This document shows positions 36,951 to 44,507 of a stretch of DNA of 64,000 nucleotides, in pieces; positions within the stretch are counted from its first letter, which is position 1, and the number at the start of each line of letters is the position of its first letter. The position numbers and the translations under genes were made by a program. Below the pieces are notes generated by a model. The model saw only the letters and a list, made by a program, of their open reading frames with translations, did not search any database and was not told the origin of the DNA. The stretch lies in the NCBI GenBank assembly GCA_942492965.1, contig OW818656.1, forward strand, positions 3,162,001 to 3,226,000, given 5' to 3'. The stretch comes from Sphingosinicella sp942492965. Lineage in GTDB: Bacteria > Pseudomonadota > Alphaproteobacteria > Sphingomonadales > Sphingomonadaceae.

Positions 36951-38057
36951 ATGTTCGCCAACTTGGTCCGCGTCATACTGGTCCCATCGGCAGTTTTCCT
37001 GTCCGTATTGTTCGGAGGCTCGTTCGGATCGGGACGCGAAGTCGTCGAGTTCATGAGCGAGAACGGCCCTGCCGGCGGGTTCATTTCGATCGCGATCATT
37101 GCCGTAGTCTATTCGACCTGCCTCTTTCTCAGCTTCGAGCTTTCTCGGCTTTATAAAACCTACGAGTATCGCGGCTTCTTCAAGCTCCTGTTGGGACGCG
37201 GTTGGGTTATATATGAATTGTTCATCACGCTTGCCGTGGTCGTCGCTTTGGCGATCTGCGCATCGTCGTCGGGCGAGGTCCTGAACTCTCGCTTCGGCCT
37301 GCCGACGCTTGTCGGCGGCTTTCTCCTGCTGCTGCTCGTGGCTGGACTCAATTATGGCGGTCGCGACATTGTCGAGCGTTCGATGATCGTCAGCGTGCTT
37401 GCGCTGGCGGCGCTATTGATCGTGCTGCTGGCGATTGTCCTCGCAACCAGGAGCGATGCCATAGCGAGCGCATTCGACTTCGAATCCTCGCTCTCGGGCG
37501 CCGTTCGGGACGGCTTCAAATATTCGATCACGAACGTCGGGTTCATTCCGCTTCTGCTCTTCTGTGGAACGCAGCTGAGGAGCCGGCGCGAGACGTTGAT
37601 CGCCGGCGGGTTTGCCGGAGTGGCAGCGATCATGCCGGCGGTCGTATTTCACCTTACCTTCCTCGCGGACTATCCGAACGTTCTTGGCCAGACGCTGCCC
37701 ACTTACTTCATGATCGAGGCGCTGACTCCCGCACTGTTTCTTGATGCCTACGTACTCGTGCTGTTCGTTTTGATCGTGCAGACCGGTGTCGGGATGCTGC
37801 AGGGTGCTATTGAGCGCATCGATAGCTGGAGGAAGGAGAGCACAGGCGCAGGGCTGGGCAAGCTTGGTCATGCCGGCTTCGCAAGCGCCGCGGTTCTGGC
37901 CAGCGCGGCACTCTCTTCGATCGGCTTGGTGAACTTGATCGCGCAGGGCTATAATTATTTGTCGATCATATTCGCCGTGATATTCGTCCTGCCGCTCTTG
38001 CTGGTAGGGATTCCCCGGATTGTCCGCCAAAGTCGAGTTGAGCGATCGCGCGACTGA
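36951..38057 (+). CDS. YkvI-like multi-helix membrane protein
   Basis: A 368-residue integral membrane protein with about ten hydrophobic helices. The first helix contains FGGSFGSGREVVEF (about residues 21-34), matching the glycine-serine-glycine motif of YkvI-like members of the amino acid-polyamine-organocation superfamily. A KYSITNVGFIPLLLFCGTQL segment (about 186-205) corresponds to the broken helix 6 region. The family is of unknown or transporter function. Lying between the monooxygenase and the esterase in the same direction, it could move a substrate or product across the inner membrane. The start at 36951 has only weak ribosome-binding support. Confidence 0.78.
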   Translation: MFANLVRVILVPSAVFLSVLFGGSFGSGREVVEFMSENGPAGGFISIAIIAVVYSTCLFLSFELSRLYKTYEYRGFFKLLLGRGWVIYELFITLAVVVALAICASSSGEVLNSRFGLPTLVGGFLLLLLVAGLNYGGRDIVERSMIVSVLALAALLIVLLAIVLATRSDAIASAFDFESSLSGAVRDGFKYSITNVGFIPLLLFCGTQLRSRRETLIAGGFAGVAAIMPAVVFHLTFLADYPNVLGQTLPTYFMIEALTPALFLDAYVLVLFVLIVQTGVGMLQGAIERIDSWRKESTGAGLGKLGHAGFASAAVLASAALSSIGLVNLIAQGYNYLSIIFAVIFVLPLLLVGIPRIVRQSRVERSRD

Positions 38058-38212
38058 AAGGTCGTCTGCACTGCCGTTAAGCGCAAATTTCTCTCTCATT
38101 TGAATGAGAAGATTTCGCCAATCCGGTTCTGCAAAATGTGCTTACATCAATGGCAGGCTCAAAGCTCCGTGTCTTTTCAGCGCCGGGCATCGCAATGTGG
38201 AGGGTGAAGGAT

Positions 38213-39208
38213 ATGCAATCCGGTTATTCAATGCAGGTTCGCGGTGCGATAGCGGGACTGTTGCTGTGCTGCGGTTTTGGACCCGCGTCGGCGCAGCAGC
38301 CTGCCATCGACGCGGACGTCGCCCGGCAGTTCGCTGAGGCCGCAAAATGTTCGCCCAGCGAGGTGACCGATCCCCAGGCTCTGCACATCAATGGGTCGAA
38401 GCCCTTCGTCTATAAGACGATCGGCGAGACCGAGCTTCGCCTTCACGTCTTCACACCCGCGGGGCGACAGGCGGGAGCCAGATCCCCGGCGGTTGTTTTC
38501 TTTTATGGCGGCGGATTCATCTTCGGCGATATCCGCAGGTTCCAGACTCAGGCGACGCATTTGGCCCTGCACGGCATCGTGACGGTCCTTGTCGACTATC
38601 GCGTCAAATGCAGGCACGGTTCTTCCATCTTGGACTCGATAGCCGACGCGAAATCAGCCATGCGCTGGGTGCGCGGGCATGCCGACGAACTCGGTATCGA
38701 CTCCTCGAAGATCGCTGCTGCGGGAAGCTCGGCCGGGGGCCATCTGGCCGCGGCGACGGCGCTCGTCCCCGGCTTCGACGACCCGGCAGACGAGAAGATC
38801 GACCAGCGGCCCAATGCCCTCATTCTCTACAATCCCGGGCTCGACACCGGCTCACCGGCCTCCCGCGCCAGAATGGCGCTGATACAGGGAAAGGCCGTCG
38901 CCGACCGGGGCCGCGAATTCTCGCCATTTGAGCATATCGAGCGCGGTCTGCCCCCCACAATCATATTCCAGGGCACAGCCGACGTGCTTACGCCGATCGA
39001 GACTGCCAAGCAGTTTTGTCTTCGCGCAGAGACCTTGAAGTCTCAGTGCGAGTTGGTGAGCTACCCCGGCGCGCCGCATGGGTTCACCGAAATCTGGATG
39101 GGTTTGGAAGATGCGTCTCTTGGGGTGAAAACCGAAGAGTGGGCAGAGGACACGATGCGTCGCACCGATGCGTTTCTCACCAAGTTAGGATGGCTGCCTC
39201 AGCGATAA
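38213..39208 (+). CDS. Exported alpha/beta-hydrolase (esterase/lipase, HSL-like)
   Basis: A 331-residue carboxylesterase-like enzyme. ATG 38213 follows GGAGGGTGAAGG; longer starts lack this site. The N-terminus has a signal peptide (VRGAIAGLLLCCGFGPASAQ, about residues 9-28), so the protein is probably periplasmic. The hormone-sensitive-lipase-type oxyanion motif is FFYGGGFIFGD (about 99-109), the nucleophile is in GSSAGGHLAA (about 168-177), the acid in GTADVLTP (about 260-267) and His in GAPHGFTE. It could hydrolyse an ester or lactone made by the monooxygenase two genes upstream, though the predicted export would require the ester to be outside the cytoplasm. Confidence 0.88.
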   Translation: MQSGYSMQVRGAIAGLLLCCGFGPASAQQPAIDADVARQFAEAAKCSPSEVTDPQALHINGSKPFVYKTIGETELRLHVFTPAGRQAGARSPAVVFFYGGGFIFGDIRRFQTQATHLALHGIVTVLVDYRVKCRHGSSILDSIADAKSAMRWVRGHADELGIDSSKIAAAGSSAGGHLAAATALVPGFDDPADEKIDQRPNALILYNPGLDTGSPASRARMALIQGKAVADRGREFSPFEHIERGLPPTIIFQGTADVLTPIETAKQFCLRAETLKSQCELVSYPGAPHGFTEIWMGLEDASLGVKTEEWAEDTMRRTDAFLTKLGWLPQR

Positions 39209-39553
39209 ACTGGCCTGGGTCCCGTACAAAGCCGAGGCGCGCAAAGCTTCGAAAGAACGGCGAAAAACGAAAATTCTCCACGACCGGTGGATGACCGGCG
39301 GTGATCAGTCGGGGGGCTTCGTCACGCCGTTCGCGGGCCTCTGCGATGCCGATTTTCGAATATTTCCGAAGTTTAGCTTCTTTTCGTAGCCCCGGAAGCA
39401 AGGAAAGTCGAAGCACAAATAAGCAGGAACATCCTCTTCAGAAAACGGCGCTGTGCTGCCACGCCAGCTGTCAGAGGAGGATTGGCTGAACGAAGAGCCT
39501 ACAAGAGCGCGAAGCTCACGTCATCCAAACAGGATGAACGAAAAGGCACACAT
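39209..39553. other. Scar region between block 2 and block 3
   Basis: This stretch of about 345 bp holds no recognised gene. Minus- and plus-strand frames exist but lack family character and start signals. Right of it the SDR remnant begins, so this is probably a rearrangement junction. No insertion-sequence ends or direct repeats were recognised by eye. Confidence 0.4.
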
Positions 39554-39797
39554 CAGAGAACGGGGGTTTAACGTTGAGGTTCATCACCTTGTCCCATCCC
39601 GATTCCGGAAATTCCTCCAGAGGTGCGCCCCACGCGGCCCCCGCATTGTTGACGAGGATGTCGAGCACGGGTTCGCATTCTGCGTAGAGCCGGGCACCTT
39701 GCGCAATGAATCCCGCCGCGATCATCCTGCCGATACCGTGAGATACTCCCGTGACGAGCGCGGTCCGGCCCGCGCGCGAAAACAGGCCGGATACATC
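39554..39797 (-). pseudogene. Truncated short-chain dehydrogenase/reductase remnant
   Basis: Minus-strand sequence just after the aldehyde dehydrogenase stop encodes an SDR start (GLFSRAGRTALVTG, then SHGIGRMIAAGFIAQGARLY) that jumps directly to EPVLDILVNNAGAAWG and NVKPPFS, then loses SDR character near 39554. About 45 residues normally lie between the Rossmann helix and the NNAG motif, so there is an internal deletion, and the catalytic Tyr-Lys half is missing. No in-frame ATG or GTG is close to the expected start. It was probably the last gene of the block 3 operon. Confidence 0.75.
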
Positions 39798-39805
39798 GTT
39801 GCCTT

Positions 39806-41230
39806 TTATGAGGGCGGGAACACCGCGTCGGCGAAGGCTTGGGTCATCGCACCGTAGGGCCCCTTGAGCGCGGCCATCAGCGGGCTGTCGTCGGCGCATT
39901 CGAACACCGATTTGCTGTGCGTAAAGCCGATGAAACCCTCGTAGCCGGAATGGCAGCCCATGCCGCTCGCGCCGATGCCACCGAACGGCAGCGCGGGCTC
40001 CGCGCCCTGCAGGCCGAACACGTTGATGCCAATGCCGCCGGCGATCACGCGGGCCTGGAATGCATCGGCGAGCTCGCGTTCGCGCCCGACGAAATAGGCG
40101 GCGAGCGGGCGGTCGTGGCTGTTTATGTAGTCGACCGCCTCATCGAACGACGTGTAAGGCTTTACGGCCGTGATCGGTCCGAAGATTTCGTCGGTCATCA
40201 CGCCCAGCGCCTCGCCCGGGTCGATCACCAGATACATCGGAATCTGCAGGCGCTCGGGATCGGGCGTGTCGCCGTTCAGCGAGACGACCGTGCAGCCGGC
40301 GGCTTCCGCTTCGCGGAGATAGCCGAGAATGCGGTCATAGTGGCGGCGGTTGATTGTGCCGGTCGCATCGGGATGGCCGACGTAAGACGGATACATGGCC
40401 GACCATGTCGATTTCGCGAGAGCGATCCATTCGTCGAGGCGATGGCCGGGAACGAAGGCGTAGTCGGGCGACGTACAGACCTGCCCGCCCTTGAACACGC
40501 GGTTGTAGAGGAAGCGCTCGACGAGGTCTGCACTGACTCCGGTTTCGGAAAACACGGTCGGATTCTTGCCGCCGAGTTCCAGCGTCACCGGCGTCAGCCT
40601 CTCGGCAGCAAGCCTGAGCACGTTTCGGCCGATACGTCCACCGCCCGTGTAAGTAAGATGATCCCACGGCAGCGTGCAGAAATACTCGGCGAAAGCGATA
40701 TCTTCGCCGCATACGACCGCGAGTTCGTTCTCGTCGAACGCCTCGCTGATCGCCTGACGAAGCAGATTGCTCGTCGCCTCCGTCTGCTCGGACGCCTTGA
40801 CGATCACACGGTTCCCCGCTGCCAGCATGTCGTTCACCATCACGAGCGCGCATTCGATCGGGAAATTCCACGGCGCCAGATTGCCGATCACGCCCTTGGG
40901 CTGACGGATGACGCGCGCGCTTGACTGGCCGTGCACATAGGCATTCAGCGGCCGCTCCGACGGCTGCATCCATTCGGCGAGCTGCGTCTGGATATAGCGA
41001 TTGCGTCCGAGAACGCCGCCCGTTTCGAAAAGGTCGGTCACCAGCGGTGAATGCGATCCGAAATCAGCGGCGAGGCTTTCCTGAAACCCCTTGCGGTTGC
41101 GTACCATCGCAGCCTCAAGGCGGCGAAGGCGGTCGAAACGTTCATCGAGCGTCGGCATCGTGTTATGGCTGAACGCCGCCTTCTGGCCGCTGAACAGCCG
41201 GTCGAGTTCCTGCGTTGTTGTATGCATCAT
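39806..41230 (-). CDS. Coniferyl-aldehyde-type aldehyde dehydrogenase
   Basis: A 474-residue aldehyde dehydrogenase of the coniferyl aldehyde dehydrogenase group. It has the characteristic GVIGNLAPWNFP oxyanion block (about residues 115-126), the catalytic Glu in LELGGKNPT (about 218-226) and the nucleophile Cys in KGGQVCTSPDY (about 248-258). The C-terminal FGGIGASGMGCHSGYEGF is typical of the group and the length is normal. ATG 41230 overlaps the stop of the aminotransferase gene, so the two are coupled. The aminotransferase product may be an aldehyde or ketone for this enzyme. Coniferyl aldehyde itself is not implied. Confidence 0.9.
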   Translation of the reverse strand: MMHTTTQELDRLFSGQKAAFSHNTMPTLDERFDRLRRLEAAMVRNRKGFQESLAADFGSHSPLVTDLFETGGVLGRNRYIQTQLAEWMQPSERPLNAYVHGQSSARVIRQPKGVIGNLAPWNFPIECALVMVNDMLAAGNRVIVKASEQTEATSNLLRQAISEAFDENELAVVCGEDIAFAEYFCTLPWDHLTYTGGGRIGRNVLRLAAERLTPVTLELGGKNPTVFSETGVSADLVERFLYNRVFKGGQVCTSPDYAFVPGHRLDEWIALAKSTWSAMYPSYVGHPDATGTINRRHYDRILGYLREAEAAGCTVVSLNGDTPDPERLQIPMYLVIDPGEALGVMTDEIFGPITAVKPYTSFDEAVDYINSHDRPLAAYFVGRERELADAFQARVIAGGIGINVFGLQGAEPALPFGGIGASGMGCHSGYEGFIGFTHSKSVFECADDSPLMAALKGPYGAMTQAFADAVFPPS

Positions 41231-42588
41231 ACCAGCTCCTGAAAGGCTTCGGCGAAGGGATAGGTTCGAAGAACAGTGGTGACGGCCTCCGCGATCACGG
41301 CGAAGTCCGCCGCCTGATGCGCGAAAGAGAAATAGACGTGATTGGAGGTCGGGAGGCTGAGCATCACGCTCTGGTTGATGAGCGCGAGATAGAACAGCTC
41401 GACGAGGTCGGTGCGAAGTTCGGCGTAGCGCGCGAAGCTCGCGGGCGCATCGGTGATGAAAAGCTGCATCATCGATGCCATCCGGTTGACGTGAAGCGGA
41501 AGTCCGTGCGCGGCAAAGGTCGAGATGAGCATGGCCGCGGATTCTCCCGCGGCCATATCGAGCGCGGCATATCCGCCCTCGGCATCCTGTCGCCGATATT
41601 CGGTCATCGCGCCGATCGCTGCGGCAAGCGCGGCCGTGCCATCGTTGCCGGTGCCTGACTGGAAGGCGCGGGGAACGCCGGCGGGAGCAAGCGGATCGGT
41701 GACTGCCATCACATCGGCTCGTCCGGCGACCGCGCCCAGCTTCTCGCCAGCAGCGAGCGCCTTGGCAAAGGTCGCGAGGTCGGGCGTGACGCCGTAGTAT
41801 CCTTGTGCGCCTGCGAGACCGAGGCGGAAACCGGTGATGACCTCATCGAAGATCAGGATGATGCCGCGCGCCGCCGTCACGCGGCGTATCGCATGCAGGA
41901 AGTCTGGCGAGGCCCCCCAAAGGCCGCCAGAATGCATCGCGGGATCGAGCAGGACCGCGGCGATATCGCCGCGCGCCGCGACAAGCGTTTCAAACGCGGC
42001 GATATCGTTGAACGGCAGCGTCAGAACATCCTGCTGCGTCGAGGCTGGGACGCCGGCACCGAAGGGGAATGGATCCGGCGTCAGGCCCACAAGGAACGCA
42101 TCTGCCTGACCGTGATAGTGGCCGAGGAACTTTACCACCTTGTCGCGCCCCGTGAAGGCGCGCGCATAGCGCACCGCAGAGAGGACTGCCTCGGTTCCGC
42201 TGTTCAGAAAGCGCACCTTTTCAGCACATGGTACAATCGAAACCAGCAGTTCGGCACATTCGACGAGAAGCGCCGGATTGAGAACGAGCGGCCCCATGTC
42301 GCGGTGCCGCTCGATCTCTTCCAAAACGGCTGCCGGGCGGTGCCCGAGCATCAGCGGGCCATTGCACGAAAAGCAATCGATATAGGCGTTGCCGTCGACA
42401 TCGATTGTGCGGCTGCCCGAGCCTGTCGCCATGTAGAGCGGGTAGGGCGCGAAGTAGCGCAGGTTTCCCGAAACCCCGCCGGGAAGGACGGCCTGTCCTC
42501 GCTTCCAAAGTGCGTGGGATTTCGGTGTGCGTGCGCTGTAGTCCGCGAAAATCGCAGCCTTCAATCTGTCGAGGGCGGTATTCGCCAC
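41227..42588 (-). CDS. Class III aminotransferase, GSAM-like
   Basis: A 453-residue PLP-dependent enzyme resembling glutamate-1-semialdehyde aminomutase and related class III aminotransferases. It shows GQAVLPGGVSG (about residues 27-37), RFLNSGTEAVLSAVRYAR (about 123-140), LIFDEVITGFR (about 231-241) and the PLP lysine in TFAKALAAGEK (about 263-273). The GTG start at 42588 is five bases after the reductase stop; no strong ribosome-binding site is seen, so translation may depend on the upstream gene. A catabolic operon is an odd place for haem synthesis, so this is probably a substrate-specific aminotransferase or aminomutase. The ATGA overlap with the aldehyde dehydrogenase suggests consecutive steps. 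Confidence 0.86.
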   Translation of the reverse strand: MANTALDRLKAAIFADYSARTPKSHALWKRGQAVLPGGVSGNLRYFAPYPLYMATGSGSRTIDVDGNAYIDCFSCNGPLMLGHRPAAVLEEIERHRDMGPLVLNPALLVECAELLVSIVPCAEKVRFLNSGTEAVLSAVRYARAFTGRDKVVKFLGHYHGQADAFLVGLTPDPFPFGAGVPASTQQDVLTLPFNDIAAFETLVAARGDIAAVLLDPAMHSGGLWGASPDFLHAIRRVTAARGIILIFDEVITGFRLGLAGAQGYYGVTPDLATFAKALAAGEKLGAVAGRADVMAVTDPLAPAGVPRAFQSGTGNDGTAALAAAIGAMTEYRRQDAEGGYAALDMAAGESAAMLISTFAAHGLPLHVNRMASMMQLFITDAPASFARYAELRTDLVELFYLALINQSVMLSLPTSNHVYFSFAHQAADFAVIAEAVTTVLRTYPFAEAFQELV

Positions 42589-42593
42589 GGCAG

Positions 42594-43640
42594 CTAGCCT
42601 GCGATCCGCACGAGCGGCTTGCCGGTGATGGTGCCGTCGAAGAGGGCGCAAAGCGCCTCGGGTGCGCGCTCCAGGCCGTCGTAGATATGCTCCCTGAACC
42701 GGATGCGCCCATCCCGGCGCCAAGCGGTCATGTCCGTCACGAAGCGGTCGAAGGCATCCAGATAGTCCATGAACGCGAAGCACTTGATGGTGAGGAAGCG
42801 GTCGAGCACATATTGGAAGTTCTCGATGCGCGCCTTCCCGTCGCCGGTGTAAATACTGATGAAGCCCGCGATGAGCATCAGGGCATTGGTGTTCATCAGC
42901 GGCAGGCAGGCGGAGAAATGCTCGGGGCTGGCGTTTTCGAGCAGCAGGTCGATGCCGTCTGGGCAGGCGGCGCTGAGTGCCGCCGCGAAGCCGGGCGATT
43001 TGTAATCGAGTGCGGCATCGATGCCGATTTCGTCCAGCAGCCAAAGAATTTTGTCTGCGCTGCCTGCGGAGGTGACGACACGCATGCCGTTCAGTTTGGC
43101 GATCTGGCAGGCAACCGAGCCGACTGTGCCCGCGCCGCTTGAAATGACGATTGTTTGCCCCGCGCACATCGTCGCGGCGCAGGTGAGCGCGAAATAGCCG
43201 GTCTGGCTCGCAATGCCGAGAAGACCGAGATAATCCCGCGCCTCTACGCCGCCGCCCACACGCCGCCGTGCGATGGCCGTGTCGGGGGAGAGATAGGGCA
43301 CGAACGGCTCGCCATCCGAGATGAAATGCGCCTGCCAGCCCGACATGCTTTCCACGATGTCGCCCGGCGTGAAGTCCGCGTGCCGCGATGCAATCACGCG
43401 GCCGATACTCGGGCCATTGAGCGGCCCGCCAATGGGCCACGGCTCCAGATCCTTCGCCTCCGCATCCATGCTGCGCCGCATGTAGGGATCGACCGACATA
43501 TAGAGATTCTCGACGAGCACCTGCCCGTCGCCGAGCGGCGGCAGATCCACCTCGACGATGCGAAAATGCCCGGGATGCGGACGCCCCTCCGGCCGCGCGA
43601 CCAGGTGCACCTGACGGGTCCGGACCGTACCCGCTACCAT
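42594..43640 (-). CDS. NADP-dependent medium-chain reductase (prostaglandin/curcumin reductase-like)
   Basis: A 348-residue zinc-independent medium-chain reductase similar to leukotriene B4 12-hydroxydehydrogenase, prostaglandin reductase and curcumin reductase. The N-terminal NLYMSVDPYMRRSM (about residues 45-58) is characteristic, and the cofactor site is SSGAGTVGSVACQIAKLNG (about 167-185). Such enzymes reduce the double bond of alpha,beta-unsaturated carbonyls with NADPH. The start overlaps the stop of the EthD-like gene by seven bases. In the operon it precedes the aminotransferase, so saturation of an enone followed by amination or deamination is a plausible order. The substrate is unknown. 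Confidence 0.9.
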   Translation of the reverse strand: MVAGTVRTRQVHLVARPEGRPHPGHFRIVEVDLPPLGDGQVLVENLYMSVDPYMRRSMDAEAKDLEPWPIGGPLNGPSIGRVIASRHADFTPGDIVESMSGWQAHFISDGEPFVPYLSPDTAIARRRVGGGVEARDYLGLLGIASQTGYFALTCAATMCAGQTIVISSGAGTVGSVACQIAKLNGMRVVTSAGSADKILWLLDEIGIDAALDYKSPGFAAALSAACPDGIDLLLENASPEHFSACLPLMNTNALMLIAGFISIYTGDGKARIENFQYVLDRFLTIKCFAFMDYLDAFDRFVTDMTAWRRDGRIRFREHIYDGLERAPEALCALFDGTITGKPLVRIAG

Positions 43641-44485
43641 GAGAACGGCAGCGGCTGCGTGGTGCTGGGCTGGAACGAGAATTCATCGTGCACGACGCGC
43701 ACCCGCGCGGCGAGCGCGCGGAGGGGCTGGCCGCCGAACAATTCGGCCTCCTGCTCCGCGATTGCACCCTGCGGTTCGGCGAAGAAGGCATTGGCCGAGG
43801 CGACGCTGTCGAACCACAGCTCGAACAACACATCGATATCGGCAAATGCCATGCCTTCGAGCGGCAAGGGTTCGCGCAATTTGTGGCTGAGCACGAACTG
43901 GATCAGGTGACGACTGAGCGCGGGATGGTCGCGTATCCGCCGGGCGTGCGCGCTCGCCGCGGCGTGGAAGGTGTCGTAATCGGCGGCCGCGGGGCGGCGG
44001 CCAATCAGATAGACCTTCGTCTTCAGGTTCTCGACGAGGTCGGGTTCGGCCTTGTAGAGCCGTTCTTCCTTGGCGATGATCACTTCCGCTGAACCGTCTT
44101 GCGCGATGAAGCGCGGCTCATCGGGCTGGATGAGTTCGGGATAGAGCGGATTGCCGAGCCAGTCTCCCACCTCCGAAAGGCTGTTCACCCACACTTCCGC
44201 TGCGCCTTCGGCACGCAGCATGGCCGCATAACGCTCCGGAAACCGCACCGGATCGCCGGGGTATTTGTGTGTGCTGTTGTATTTGCGCATGAACTGCGAA
44301 AATGCGGTTACATGCATGGCGTGCGGCGAATGATGCTTCTGCCAGTAGAGGTGAAACGCGCGCGGCGACATGTCCGCGATCGGCACCGGAAATTCGAAGA
44401 ACTTCACGATCCCGCCTTGGGTTTTCCAGGGCTCCGCCTCGACCCGCTCGGGATCGACCCATGGTCCCGGATTCTTGTACGACAT
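43634..44485 (-). CDS. EthD-domain-like protein
   Basis: A 283-residue protein with two EthD-like dimeric alpha/beta-barrel repeats. The first shows SPRAFHLYWQKHHSPHAM (about residues 40-57). The second includes HLIQFVLSHKLREPLP (about 205-220) and a phenylalanine-rich DVLFELWFDSVASANAFFAE stretch. EthD-like proteins bind or process small hydrophobic or polyketide-type compounds, sometimes as decarboxylases or cyclases. ATG 44485 lies 22 bases after the TonB receptor stop, and the 3' end overlaps the reductase start. A dedicated role in this catabolic operon is likely, but the reaction is not readable. Confidence 0.78.
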   Translation of the reverse strand: MSYKNPGPWVDPERVEAEPWKTQGGIVKFFEFPVPIADMSPRAFHLYWQKHHSPHAMHVTAFSQFMRKYNSTHKYPGDPVRFPERYAAMLRAEGAAEVWVNSLSEVGDWLGNPLYPELIQPDEPRFIAQDGSAEVIIAKEERLYKAEPDLVENLKTKVYLIGRRPAAADYDTFHAAASAHARRIRDHPALSRHLIQFVLSHKLREPLPLEGMAFADIDVLFELWFDSVASANAFFAEPQGAIAEQEAELFGGQPLRALAARVRVVHDEFSFQPSTTQPLPFSW

Positions 44486-44507
44486 CTGGAGACTCCGATC
44501 TTGCCGC

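Noticed and set aside
42588..43845. N-terminal extension of the GSAM-like aminotransferase frame
   Set aside because: It lies opposite or over the reductase gene and has no domain character; the true protein starts near 42588.
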